A stretch of 9,883 bases of DNA from Deltaproteobacteria bacterium (lineage in GTDB: Bacteria > Myxococcota_A > UBA9160 > UBA4427), in assembly GCA_011051925.1 (NCBI GenBank), contig DRKE01000384.1, positions 1 to 9,883 on the forward strand, given 5' to 3'. The notes under the pieces were generated by a model, which worked only from the letters and a program-made list of their open reading frames with translations, had not been told where the DNA came from and searched no databases. This document shows positions 1 to 7,601 of this stretch, in pieces. How positions within the stretch are numbered: the first letter of the stretch is position 1; every line of letters begins with the position of its first letter. Both the position numbers and the translations under genes were made by a program.

Positions 1-1694
1 AGCTGCTCGTCCTGATCGACGGGCGAAGCGTCTACACGCCGGCCTTCGGCGGAACCTATTGGGACGTCCAGGACTACCCGATCGAGGACGTCGAGCGGAT
101 CGAGGTGATTCGCGGCCCCGGCGGCACGGTCTGGGGTGCGAATGCCGTGAACGGCGTGATCAACATCATCACGAAGCGTTCAAAGGACACGCAGGGTGCC
201 CTGGTGAGCGCCTACGGGGGAAGCCACGAGCGCGGTCTCACGGCCCGCTACGGAGGCCGCTTCGGCGAAGCGTCCCGGACGCACTACCGCTTCTATGGGC
301 GCGCCTTCCGGGTCGACGATTTCGACCTCGACCAGAACGGGGACGGAAACGACGAGTGGCGCCAGGGGCGTTTCGGCTTCCGCGTCGATTCGGAACTGTC
401 CGATCGGGATACGCTCCGCATCTCGGGCGATTTCTATGCTGAAGACAACGAAGAGGGAACGCTGGTCGATTCGAATACCCTCGCGCACCGCGACGTGAAC
501 TACAAACAGCACGGCGGAAACATCCTGCTCAATCTCGACCGGAAGCTCGAGGCGGGGGGGAAGCTCCGGGCCAAGGCGTACTACGCCGCGGACAAGCGCC
601 AATTCCTTCTGGAAGAGTCGCGTCATACCGTCGATATCGAGCTCCAGCATGATTTCGTCGTCGGCCAGGACATGGCATTGGGCCGACTGACGGTCGACCA
701 GGTCGCGGTCAGCTGGGGAACGAACTATCGGCTCTCGACCAGCCACACGAACATGGATCCGATCGGGATCCAGATCTCCTTCGACCCGAATGACGAAGAG
801 GTCCATCTCGTTTCCGGCTTTGGACAGGTCCAGGCCGATTTCCTCGATGGTCGGTTCTCGTTGATCGTGGGGTCGAAACTCGGTTACTACAGCTGGTCGG
901 GGTTCGAGATCCAGCCTTCCGGACGCTTCATCTTCCGCCCGAAGGAGGGCCATGCGATCTGGGGGGCGGTCTCCCGTGCCGTTCGCACGCCGACCCAGGC
1001 GGAGCGGGACCTCAGCCTGACGCTGCCTGCGATCCCGCCGAGTCCCGCACAGATCGTCCTGCTCGGAGACCGGGGCGCCCGGTCCGAAGAGCTGCTCGCC
1101 TTCGAGCTCGGATATCGCTTCTTCGCGCGCGAACGCTTCAACGCCGAGATCGCGCTCTTCTGGAACGAGTACGAGGATCGGAGCAGCTTTCGAAGGGTCG
1201 CATTGCCACCGCCCACGGTAGACGCGAAATTCGTGAACGAGCTCGAGCTGACGGCGCGCGGGGTCGAGGTCGAGGTCAATCTCCTGCCGACCGACTGGTG
1301 GCGGCTGCGGATGGCCTATACCTACCTGAATATCGATGCGGATCCGGATCCCTCGGCGACGACGATCAGCTTCGGCAAGATCAAGCAGCAGAATCCGGTG
1401 CATCAGGTGAATCTCCAATCCGTGTTCGAGCTTCCGATGGGATTCGAGTTCGATACGTCGGTCTATTTCGTCGACGGGTTGCCCGGGGTCCGACCGACGC
1501 TCGAGGCGGACAACGTGGAACAATACGTCCGCCTCGATCTGCGGATCGGCTATCGCCCGCGTGATTGGGTCGAGATCTCGCTCGTCGGACAGAACCTGAC
1601 CGATCGGCGTCACTACGAGGCGAATGATTTCACCCTCGGGCGCTCGACGCAGATTCCCCGGTCGGGCTATGCGAAGGTGACCTTCGACTTCTGA
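1..1694 (+). CDS. TonB-dependent outer-membrane receptor (5' partial)
   Basis: The gene runs in from the left edge, reading frame from base 3, and ends with TGA at 1692-1694; 563 residues are visible. The first about 60 residues are the core of a plug domain: LVLIDGRSVYTP, then EDVERIEVIRGPGGTVWGAN and NGVINIITK, which are hallmark plug motifs. The rest alternates short amphipathic strands with polar loops, as in a 22-strand beta barrel. It ends with GQNLTDRRHYEAND and a final strand closing on Phe (KVTFDF), the usual outer-membrane assembly signal. Family members are about 650-700 residues, so roughly 100 residues (signal peptide, TonB box, start of the plug) lie outside. Known role: energised uptake of iron chelates, cobalamin or other large ligands across the outer membrane. 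The ligand cannot be read from this part. It converges with the sigma-54 activator gene, and the 61-base gap holds only weak dyads (for example CGATCG at 1716 and 1734). Confidence 0.93.
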   Translation, partial: LLVLIDGRSVYTPAFGGTYWDVQDYPIEDVERIEVIRGPGGTVWGANAVNGVINIITKRSKDTQGALVSAYGGSHERGLTARYGGRFGEASRTHYRFYGRAFRVDDFDLDQNGDGNDEWRQGRFGFRVDSELSDRDTLRISGDFYAEDNEEGTLVDSNTLAHRDVNYKQHGGNILLNLDRKLEAGGKLRAKAYYAADKRQFLLEESRHTVDIELQHDFVVGQDMALGRLTVDQVAVSWGTNYRLSTSHTNMDPIGIQISFDPNDEEVHLVSGFGQVQADFLDGRFSLIVGSKLGYYSWSGFEIQPSGRFIFRPKEGHAIWGAVSRAVRTPTQAERDLSLTLPAIPPSPAQIVLLGDRGARSEELLAFELGYRFFARERFNAEIALFWNEYEDRSSFRRVALPPPTVDAKFVNELELTARGVEVEVNLLPTDWWRLRMAYTYLNIDADPDPSATTISFGKIKQQNPVHQVNLQSVFELPMGFEFDTSVYFVDGLPGVRPTLEADNVEQYVRLDLRIGYRPRDWVEISLVGQNLTDRRHYEANDFTLGRSTQIPRSGYAKVTFDF

Positions 1695-1755
1695 ATCCAG
1701 CCCGGTTCCGGCTGCCGATCGTCGATGCCAGCGCGATCGATCCGCCGAGGCCGCC

Positions 1756-3180
1756 TCATTCGATCCCGAGGCGTTTGATCTTCTTGTAGAGCCCCTCGCG
1801 TGTGAGGCCGAGACGTTTCGCCGTGCGCGCTTTGCGCCCACCGTTGTTCGTGAGGGCGCGGCGGATCAACCAGGATTCCACGCGGTCCAATGCCTCGCGA
1901 AGCGTTTCGTCGGGACGGGCGCCCTGGGCGATCGGTTCGAGGATCTCGACGATCTTGGGCGAGAGGGCCTTGGGCGTGATCAGTTCGCCGGCGGGGGTGA
2001 GCATCAGGGCCCGCAGGATCTCGTTCTCGAGTTCGCGGACGTTGCCCGGCCAGCCGTAGCTCTCGAGCAGCTGTCCCGAAGCGAGCGAGAGATGACAGCC
2101 GGGTTTGCCTTCGCGGGGGCCGTGGCGTGCCAGGAAATGGCGGGCGAGGGGAAGGATGTCGACCTGCCGTTCGCGCAAGGGCGGGATCCGGATCGGGAAG
2201 ACGTTCAGTCGATAGAAGAGGTCCTCGCGGAAATGGCCCGACGCGACTTCGTCGGAAAGAACGCGATTCGTCGCTGCGAGGATACGGCAGCGGATCGGCG
2301 TGGAATGCGTTCCACCGATGGGGCGGATCTCCCGTTCCTGGAGAACCCGAAGGAGTTTTGCCTGGAGCGCGAGACCCATCTCGGCGATTTCGTCGAGCAG
2401 GAGCGTGCCGCCAGCGGCCGCTTCGAAAAGGCCGGTCTTGTTCTGCGTCGCGCCCGTGAAGGCGCCTCGGACGTGGCCGAAGAGCTCGCTCTCGAGCAGG
2501 CTCTCGGGAAAGGCCGCACAGTTGATCGCCACGAAGGGGTCGTTCTTGCGCCCGCTTCGGTGATGGAGTTCGTTCGCGATGACCTCCTTGCCGACCCCGG
2601 TCTCGCCCGTCAACAGGACCGTGGAGGGACTCGAAGCGGCGAGATCGACGAGGCTCGAGACGGCCTGCATGGCGGGGCTGGCGGTGATGAAGCGGGGAGC
2701 GGCGGCTTCGTCGTTCGGGTGATCCGCTGTCGGGCCGCTCGCCTGCGTGGAAGGACGATCGGGCATCTCCGCCGCGGATCGAGTCGGGCCCCCGGTTCGC
2801 TTCGCGTCGCGGATCGCGTCGAGCGCTTCGTTGATCTCGCTCACGATGCCCGGTCCGGATCGGGCAGAATCGAACAGGAGTGCGCCGTCGGCGCCGGCTC
2901 GGACGGCCTGGTCCGGCCGGATCCCGAGATCCGTCGAACCACAGACGAGCAGCGATGTCCGGGGAAGCACGCGACGAAGGATGCCGATCGACTCCGCGAG
3001 ATCGCCGATCGTCGCTTCGGTCGGTTCCAACAAGAGTCCGTCGAAATGGACCCGGGGCAGGCGGATCGCCTCGTCGAGATCCGGGACCCAGGTCACGTCG
3101 AGCTCGGGCGCCTCCGTGACGCCGCTCTCGGCGAGCCCGCGTCCCGAACCGATCCAGAGAAGAGAACGAATCGTCCGCAT
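1756..3180 (-). CDS. sigma-54-dependent transcriptional activator with degenerate receiver domain
   Basis: A 474-residue enhancer-binding protein. Residues 1-125 resemble a response-regulator receiver but lack its chemistry. The acidic pair after strand 1 is Gly-Ser (LLWIGS), the phospho-acceptor position is Glu52 (FDGLLLEP), and the usual Lys before the last helix is absent (GALLFD). A linker rich in Pro, Ser and Ala follows (about 126-160). The AAA+ domain (about 162-395) has Walker A GETGVGKE (192-199), the sigma-54 contact loop GAFTGA (239-244), Walker B TLLLDE (259-264) and an arginine-finger-type stretch FREDLFYRLNVFPI. A Fis-type helix-turn-helix ends the protein (ARTAKRLGLTREGLYKKIKR, 451-470). 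Known role: ATP-driven opening of sigma-54 promoters. The ATG at 3180 was chosen because AAGGGGGG lies 4-5 bases upstream and the protein begins directly with a receiver-like strand. The frame is open to 3438, but that extension overlaps the neighbouring gene. Targets are unknown. Confidence 0.93.
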   Translation of the reverse strand: MRTIRSLLWIGSGRGLAESGVTEAPELDVTWVPDLDEAIRLPRVHFDGLLLEPTEATIGDLAESIGILRRVLPRTSLLVCGSTDLGIRPDQAVRAGADGALLFDSARSGPGIVSEINEALDAIRDAKRTGGPTRSAAEMPDRPSTQASGPTADHPNDEAAAPRFITASPAMQAVSSLVDLAASSPSTVLLTGETGVGKEVIANELHHRSGRKNDPFVAINCAAFPESLLESELFGHVRGAFTGATQNKTGLFEAAAGGTLLLDEIAEMGLALQAKLLRVLQEREIRPIGGTHSTPIRCRILAATNRVLSDEVASGHFREDLFYRLNVFPIRIPPLRERQVDILPLARHFLARHGPREGKPGCHLSLASGQLLESYGWPGNVRELENEILRALMLTPAGELITPKALSPKIVEILEPIAQGARPDETLREALDRVESWLIRRALTNNGGRKARTAKRLGLTREGLYKKIKRLGIE

Positions 3181-3221
3181 GGATCCCCCCTTGCTGGCGG
3201 GAGGCGACGTGTCCCGCGCGG

Positions 3222-3243
3222 CTTCCCGTCGACGGACGGGAAG
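3222..3243 (-). other. perfect 9-bp hairpin upstream of the sigma-54 activator
   Basis: CTTCCCGTC (3222-3230) and GACGGGAAG (3235-3243) form a 9-bp perfect stem around a 4-base loop (GACG). It lies in the 163-base gap between the small 89-residue gene and the activator, 41 bases before the activator's ATG. No T-run follows on the minus strand, so it does not look like a normal intrinsic terminator. It could be an mRNA structure in the activator's leader, a processing site, or a dyad operator, for example for autoregulation. The function is inferred. Confidence 0.45.
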
Positions 3244-3343
3244 GTCGGGAGAGTCTGGCGCTTCGAAGGCGGGCCGGGTCTCCGATCGTGCTCCAGATTT
3301 CGTCCAGAAAGACTCGAAAGCGCGTCCGACGGCAGGCCCGGCC

Positions 3344-3613
3344 TCAGTGGGGGTCGACCTCTCCCAGGGAATCCGTCTCCCAGGATTCGGGAATGGTGTC
3401 GAGACCACGGATCGCTTCGGCGGCCAGGCGATCGACATCGGACTGCTCGCGCAGCTCCTCGAGCATGCTCATGGCGGCGCTCCGCGAGCCACAGGGAACG
3501 ACGGAATGGTGTCCCAGGACATACCAGTTCCCGCGCAGACACTCGATCCGCCAATCCCCATCCAGGGGGATGCAGAGTCCTTCGGGCAGGACGAGATAGG
3601 GTCTCTTGGGCAA
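3344..3613 (-). CDS. unrecognised 89-residue protein (TTG start)
   Basis: I do not recognise the family. The protein begins MPKRPYLVLPEGLCIPLDG and ends SWETDSLGEVDPH. The first half is rich in hydrophobic and aromatic residues with regular beta-type alternation (DWRIECLRGNWYVLG). The second half is a probable acidic helix (MSMLEELREQSDVDRLAAEAIRGL). It has three Cys (at about 14, 25 and 42) and two adjacent His (35-36) but no classic metal-binding spacing, no signal peptide and no membrane segment. It is judged real from its codon use, which matches its neighbours with mostly G or C in third positions and common codons throughout, and from GAGGGG six bases before the TTG start. It sits 117 bases after rpiA and 163 bases before the sigma-54 activator, on the same strand as both. 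Confidence 0.72.
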   Translation of the reverse strand: MPKRPYLVLPEGLCIPLDGDWRIECLRGNWYVLGHHSVVPCGSRSAAMSMLEELREQSDVDRLAAEAIRGLDTIPESWETDSLGEVDPH

Positions 3614-3619
3614 AACGTT

Positions 3620-3625
3620 CCCCTC
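3620..3625 (-). promoter_or_regulatory. ribosome binding site deciding a TTG start
   Basis: On the minus strand GAGGGG is followed by the 6-base spacer AACGTT and then TTG CCC AAG. No ATG or GTG start codon is available near the beginning of the 89-residue frame, so this Shine-Dalgarno match is the main evidence for the TTG start. A TAGAAT hexamer lies 8 bases further upstream (3633-3638), but no matching -35 box is visible at 16-18 bases, so I do not call a promoter. Confidence 0.6.
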
Positions 3626-3706
3626 GCGGCCGATTCTATCGGATCGCGTGGCGGAGGGCCGCGCTGGAAGCGGGCAAGGGGGTGGGGGGCGGCGTTGCGC
3701 TTCGGG

Positions 3707-3730
3707 GCCGGGCCGATGCCTGCTCCCGGC
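3707..3730 (-). other. GC hairpin directly after rpiA stop
   Basis: GCCGGG (3707-3712) pairs with CCCGGC (3725-3730) around a 12-base loop, immediately after the rpiA stop codon on the minus strand. No T-run follows, so it would be at best a weak or factor-dependent attenuator. It may protect the 3' end of a tal-pgi-rpiA message or reduce read-through into the small gene and the regulator. At this GC content a 6-bp GC stem can occur by chance. Confidence 0.25.
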
Positions 3731-4447
3731 TCAGGCGCGTCGGATCTCGACCCGATCGCCGTCGCCGATCACGACCGCATGGGTCATGCCGAGGAAGAAG
3801 CCGGTTCCCAGAACGCCGGGAACGGCGAGGATCGCGTTTTCGAGCGCCCGGGCGTCGAGGGGGGGCGCGAGTTTCGCATCGAGGATCCAGTTGCCGTTGT
3901 CGGTCACGAACGTTGTTCCGTCGGCCTCGGAGCGGCGCTCGGCCTCGAGACCAAGGCGATCGAGTTCCCGCCGGACGAGGGCTTCGGCGAAGGGAAGGAC
4001 CTCGATCGGAAGACGTCCGCGCTCGCCCAGGTTCCGGACCAGTTTCTCGGGACCGACGAGGATGATCAGCTCTTTCGAGCTCGCTGCCACGACCTTTTCG
4101 CGCACCATCGCGCCGCCATAGCCCTTGATCAGATCGAGTCGGTCATCGACCTCGTCCGCACCGTCGAAGGTGATGTCGAGGGCGTCGACCTGATCGAGTC
4201 GCGCGAGGGGAATCCCGAGATCCGTGGCGAGTCGGGCGGTCGCCTCGCTCGTCGGGACACCCGTGATCCGCAATCCCTCCGCGACGCGTGCCCCGAGTGC
4301 CTTCACGAAGGCGGAGGCGGCGCGACCGGTTCCCAGGCCGAGGATCATGTCGTCGCGAACCCACCCGAGCGCCGCTTGGGCGGCCGCGCTCGGCGCCGAA
4401 GCAGAGGGTGGCGTCGGCGCAGGCGGTGCGGCGGAGCCGGACGCCAT
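3731..4447 (-). CDS. rpiA: ribose-5-phosphate isomerase A
   Basis: A 238-residue RpiA that interconverts ribose 5-phosphate and ribulose 5-phosphate in the cytoplasm (non-oxidative pentose phosphate pathway; ribose supply for nucleotides). Family motifs in order: phosphate loop GLGTGRAAS (37-45), DGADEVD (95-101), LIKGYGGAMVREK (106-118), LPIEVLPF (147-153), TDNGNWILD (182-190) and GFFLGMTHAVV near the end. The E. coli catalytic residues Asp81, Asp84, Lys94 and Glu103 correspond to Asp95, Asp98, Lys108 and Glu117 at a constant offset of 14. One change is Tyr110 in the usually all-Gly KGGGGA loop. The N-terminus has about 14 extra residues rich in Ala, Pro and Ser. The ATG at 4447 follows the tal-pgi stop by one base and lacks a close Shine-Dalgarno match, so translation is probably coupled to the upstream gene. 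The frame is open further upstream (to 4516), but that would overlap tal-pgi. Confidence 0.96.
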   Translation of the reverse strand: MASGSAAPPAPTPPSASAPSAAAQAALGWVRDDMILGLGTGRAASAFVKALGARVAEGLRITGVPTSEATARLATDLGIPLARLDQVDALDITFDGADEVDDRLDLIKGYGGAMVREKVVAASSKELIILVGPEKLVRNLGERGRLPIEVLPFAEALVRRELDRLGLEAERRSEADGTTFVTDNGNWILDAKLAPPLDARALENAILAVPGVLGTGFFLGMTHAVVIGDGDRVEIRRA

Positions 4448-4448
4448 G

Positions 4449-7433
4449 TCAGGCGAGCGCCTCGCGGACCCAATCGCCGACCCTCGAAAGCGCCGCCGCG
4501 GGATCCGGGCCGACATCGATGCCGATCATCCGGCGTCCGCGTTCGCAGAGGACGGAGAAATCCCCGATGGCCTGGGCCTCGGCCAGGGTATCGAAGGAGA
4601 TGGACATGCCGGGAATCCCGAGCGGAGGCTTCTTGCGCGCCGCCGCGCCCTGCCAGAGCTGGAGTCCCGCGAATCGGGCGGGCCCGCCCTTCTGGAGCTG
4701 GCCCGTCGAATGGAGATAGCGCGGCCCGAAGTCGAGGGTCGTCGCGACGGGGCGCGCCTCGGCCACGGCCGCGCGGATCGACTCGAGGGCTGTCCGGATC
4801 TCGGGGGCATCTTCGAGAAAGGCGTTCAACAGGAAGGTGTCGGACGCGTCGAGTCTCTCGAAGAGCGCCTTCAAGAGGGCCACGGGATCGGCCGTCGTCC
4901 TTCCGGCCTCGGCGCTGAAGGCCGAGCCGACGAAGAAACGGATGCCGTTCGCGTCGAGGTCGGGCATGGGCACCGGCAGGCCACCCGTCTCCGCGGCCTT
5001 CTCCATCAGTTCGCGGCTGGCGATCTTCGCGGCTTCGACGTCGGGTTGATCGAAGGGATTCAGGCCGAGCAGGGCCCCGGAAACCGCGGTCGCCATCTCC
5101 CAGCGAAAGACCTCCTGCACGAGATCGAGGGGATCGGCGAGCTCGATCCGGAGGACGGGGTGGCCCGCTTCCTCGAGCCGGGCAAGGCGGGCCTGTCGGT
5201 CGGCGTTCGTCGGATCCCCGGCCACGGCGAGGTCGACGAAGATGCGATCGGCGGCATATCTCCCGGGATCGTGGAGTCCTTCGCCGATGATGGGAATGAT
5301 CCCCTTGCCGTTCTTGCCGGTCGATTCCGCGATCAGCTGCTCGATCCAGTCGGGAAAGGAAGCGATCGCGGGGGAGGTCGTGAGGGTGAGCTTGTCGCGG
5401 CCCCCGCGAGCGAGGGTCCCGAGAATCGTTCCGAGGGCGACGCCGGGGTTGCGATCCGGGGAAACGAAGGGGGCGCACGCCGCGGCCATCGATCGCGCCC
5501 GGGCCTGCAGCTCCCGGGGATCCAGACCCATCGCCTCCGCGGGCAGCAGACCGAAGGGCGAGAGCGCCGAGAAACGCCCGCCCACGTCGGGTCGGCCACA
5601 GGCGACGCCCAGGAAGCCCTTCTCGCGCGCGAGTCTTTCGAGGTCGCTCCCGGGATCGGTGATCGCGACGAAATGCCGACCCGCCGCCACCTCGCCGACC
5701 CGATCGACGAGTCGGGCATGGATCAGGGCGAAAAGCGCGTTCGGCTCGATCGTCGAACCCGATTTCGAAGAGACGAAGAAGAGGCATCGCTCCAGATCGA
5801 GTTCCTCGAGGATGGACCCGATCGCATCGGGAACGGTCGTATCGATGACCCGCAAGGCGCGCGCACGTCCGGATCCGCGTCCCGCACAGGTCGTCGCCGT
5901 CGTTTCGTTGGCGGGAGGGTCCTGCTGCGTCACGAATTCCGCGAAGGTCCGCCCCAGGACATCGGGCCAGAGGCTCGATCCGCCCATCCCGAGCACGACG
6001 GCGGTCTCCGAGTCATGCGTTCGGACGATCTCGCGCAGGGCCTCGCTCGCGACGGCCGATTCGGGATCGGCCCTCGGCAGGTCGAGCCAGCCCATCCAGT
6101 TCGCTTCATCGGAATTCGTGAAGAGCGAAGCGTCGCGCTGCCAGAGCCGCCGACTCTGTCCTTCTTCGTGCCAGGTCCTGCGGGTCGCATCGACTTCCGC
6201 GGCCAGATCGCCGAGGGATTCACTCATCTTCGGCAGCGCGGGACCGAGGAGCTGCTGTCGTTTCGTCTCGACGGACAAGAGCAGGCTGTCGAAAGCGTCG
6301 CTGAAGAGGGCGCATCCCTTCGTGAGCAGTTCGTCCGTGATCTCCTTGAGCGAGATGCCGAGGGCATCGAGTTCGGAAAGGATCGCCCGGGCCTCGTTGG
6401 TGAGCGCTTCGGGATCCTCGCCCAGCGCGTCACGAACCCGGCCTTCCTCGAGGAAGGCCGCCAGCGTCGCGTCGGGCAGGGTGTTGACCGTGTGCTTTCC
6501 GATCAACTCGTCGACATAGAGCGTCCTGGGCAGGGCCGGATCCTTGGTGCCCGTGCTGGCCCAGAGAACGCGCTGCGGATGCGCGCCGGCGGCTGCGAGT
6601 CGGTTCCAGCGGTCGCTGGCCAGGGTCTCGAGGAAGCGGGCATACGCGAGCTTGGCGTTGGCGATGGCGACCCGAGCGTCGAGGGCTTCGAGACGCGCAC
6701 GGCGTTCCGGACGCGTCTCGGCTTCCAGGGCGGCCTGCAGATGCCGACCGACCGCGACATCGATGCGCGAGATGAAGAAGCTCGCGACGCTCGCGATGCC
6801 CGAGATCGGCTCGCCGCGTTCGAGCCGCTCTTCGAGGCCGGCGAGATAGGCCTGGTGGACCGCTTCGTAGGCGTCGATCGCGAAGAGCAGGGTGACGTTG
6901 ATGTTCAGACCGTCGGAAATGAGGGTCTGGATGGCGGGAATGCCTTCCGGCGTCGCCGGCACCTTGATCATCAGGTTTTCCCGCATGACCGCGCCCGCGA
7001 GTCGATGGGCCTCGGCGATCGTGCCCTCCGTGTCGTTGGCGAGATGGGGGGAGACCTCGAGGGACACGAACCCGTCGCGGCCCCCACTCTCTTCCCAGAT
7101 GGGTCGCAGGACGTCGCATCCCAGTTGGATGTCGGTCACGGCGAGTCGTTCGAAGACGTCGAGCGCGTCGCTCGCGCCCTGTGCGATGAGGGCGCGGGTC
7201 GAGGGATCATAGTCGGCGGTTCCAGCGATGGCCTTTTCGAAGATGGACGGGTTCGACGTGACGCCACGAATCCCCTTCTCCCGGGTCCAGTCATGGAGCC
7301 CCCCGCAGAGCAGCAGGTTCCGGCTGATGTTGTCGAGCCAGATCGATTGACCCAACGCGTGGGCTTCGAAAAGCGGGGTGCGGGGGGGAGGCGTGTTCGA
7401 CGGCTTCTTTTCAGGCGTGGCAGGGTCAGGCAT
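4449..7433 (-). CDS. tal-pgi: bifunctional transaldolase / phosphoglucose isomerase
   Basis: A 994-residue fusion. The N-terminal transaldolase domain (about 25-385) moves dihydroxyacetone units between sugar phosphates. It shows WLDNISRN (Asp34), GVTSNPSIFEKA (Asn61), SLEVSP (Glu126), the Schiff-base lysine in MIKVPAT (Lys157), INVTLLF (Asn179) and ASFFISR (Ser218), covering the transaldolase active-site set. The C-terminal phosphoglucose isomerase domain (about 430-985) interconverts glucose 6-phosphate and fructose 6-phosphate. It shows SIS-type phosphate-binding motifs GMGGSSL (482-488) and SSKSGST (555-561), GGRFSALSPFG (618-628), and LHSTGQLQKGG, in which His908 probably matches the catalytic His of stand-alone enzymes (inference). 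This two-domain protein is a known family, and both halves look intact. The ATG at 7433 was chosen because the first domain starts about 20 residues later. Its ribosome site is weak (GAGG about 13 bases upstream). A Pro-rich lead of about 20 residues precedes the domain. It is the first gene of the metabolic cluster. Confidence 0.95.
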   Translation of the reverse strand: MPDPATPEKKPSNTPPPRTPLFEAHALGQSIWLDNISRNLLLCGGLHDWTREKGIRGVTSNPSIFEKAIAGTADYDPSTRALIAQGASDALDVFERLAVTDIQLGCDVLRPIWEESGGRDGFVSLEVSPHLANDTEGTIAEAHRLAGAVMRENLMIKVPATPEGIPAIQTLISDGLNINVTLLFAIDAYEAVHQAYLAGLEERLERGEPISGIASVASFFISRIDVAVGRHLQAALEAETRPERRARLEALDARVAIANAKLAYARFLETLASDRWNRLAAAGAHPQRVLWASTGTKDPALPRTLYVDELIGKHTVNTLPDATLAAFLEEGRVRDALGEDPEALTNEARAILSELDALGISLKEITDELLTKGCALFSDAFDSLLLSVETKRQQLLGPALPKMSESLGDLAAEVDATRRTWHEEGQSRRLWQRDASLFTNSDEANWMGWLDLPRADPESAVASEALREIVRTHDSETAVVLGMGGSSLWPDVLGRTFAEFVTQQDPPANETTATTCAGRGSGRARALRVIDTTVPDAIGSILEELDLERCLFFVSSKSGSTIEPNALFALIHARLVDRVGEVAAGRHFVAITDPGSDLERLAREKGFLGVACGRPDVGGRFSALSPFGLLPAEAMGLDPRELQARARSMAAACAPFVSPDRNPGVALGTILGTLARGGRDKLTLTTSPAIASFPDWIEQLIAESTGKNGKGIIPIIGEGLHDPGRYAADRIFVDLAVAGDPTNADRQARLARLEEAGHPVLRIELADPLDLVQEVFRWEMATAVSGALLGLNPFDQPDVEAAKIASRELMEKAAETGGLPVPMPDLDANGIRFFVGSAFSAEAGRTTADPVALLKALFERLDASDTFLLNAFLEDAPEIRTALESIRAAVAEARPVATTLDFGPRYLHSTGQLQKGGPARFAGLQLWQGAAARKKPPLGIPGMSISFDTLAEAQAIGDFSVLCERGRRMIGIDVGPDPAAALSRVGDWVREALA

Positions 7434-7489
7434 GGCAGAAGAGGGTCCTCGGTTGGACGCGGGGTCGGGGGGGCGTCTTCCGGGTCGGC

Positions 7490-7495
7490 AGTATA
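7490..7495 (-). promoter_or_regulatory. tal-pgi: possible -10 box of the tal-pgi cluster
   Basis: TATACT on the minus strand (five of six bases of TATAAT) lies about 56 bases before the tal-pgi ATG, in the 90 bases between that gene and the end of the insertion element. No good TTGACA-like box lies at 16-18 bases; the position falls in CTCCCG. If this is the promoter, its -35 side lies within about 30 bases of the element's terminal repeat, so insertion may have altered expression. The leader contains C-rich runs (G-runs on the plus strand at 7461-7473). Confidence 0.2.
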
Positions 7496-7523
7496 GGCGC
7501 TCCGCTTCGCTTCGGGAGGGAGC

Positions 7524-7545
7524 TGGCGCGAAGAATGGGTCTGGC
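7524..7545. repeat. left terminal inverted repeat of the insertion sequence
   Basis: It begins TGGCGCGAAGAATGGG and ends GGTCTGGC on the plus strand. All 22 bases equal the reverse complement of 8722-8743. Inside this block the two ends diverge at once (bases 7546-7550 do not match). Outside it, one mismatch and two further matching bases occur. Confidence 0.92.
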
Positions 7546-7601
7546 GTGTCGGGGCGTGTTCCGTTCGTGGGATGAATCGGTTCGAGGGGGGATTCGGGTG
7601 C

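Noticed and set aside
1695..1755. Bidirectional terminator between the receptor and activator genes
   Set aside because: Only 4-6-bp dyads with long loops and no T-runs are present.
180..1841. 553-residue open frame on the minus strand
   Set aside because: Antisense to the TonB receptor, very rich in Arg, Asp and Glu, without any recognisable domain or ribosome site.
3181..3438. N-terminal extension of the sigma-54 activator to an upstream ATG at 3438
   Set aside because: The extra 86 residues look random, overlap the 89-residue gene and contain the hairpin; the ATG at 3180 has its own ribosome site.
3672..3692. G-rich tract as a possible G-quadruplex
   Set aside because: It has only three separated G-runs of three or more, so a stable four-run quadruplex is not supported; composition is a simpler explanation.
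4448..4516. Earlier rpiA start at 4516
   Set aside because: It would overlap the end of tal-pgi and add 23 Arg- and Ser-rich residues not found in RpiA.
2092..4918. Long plus-strand frames (2092-4065 and 2747-4918)
   Set aside because: Both run antisense to the sigma-54 activator, the 89-residue gene and rpiA; the compositions are typical of shadow frames.
4224..7496. 1090-residue open frame on the plus strand
   Set aside because: It lies wholly antisense to tal-pgi and part of rpiA, whose motifs are unmistakable. The translation is low-complexity (Arg, Gly, Glu) with no domain, a usual shadow in GC-rich DNA.
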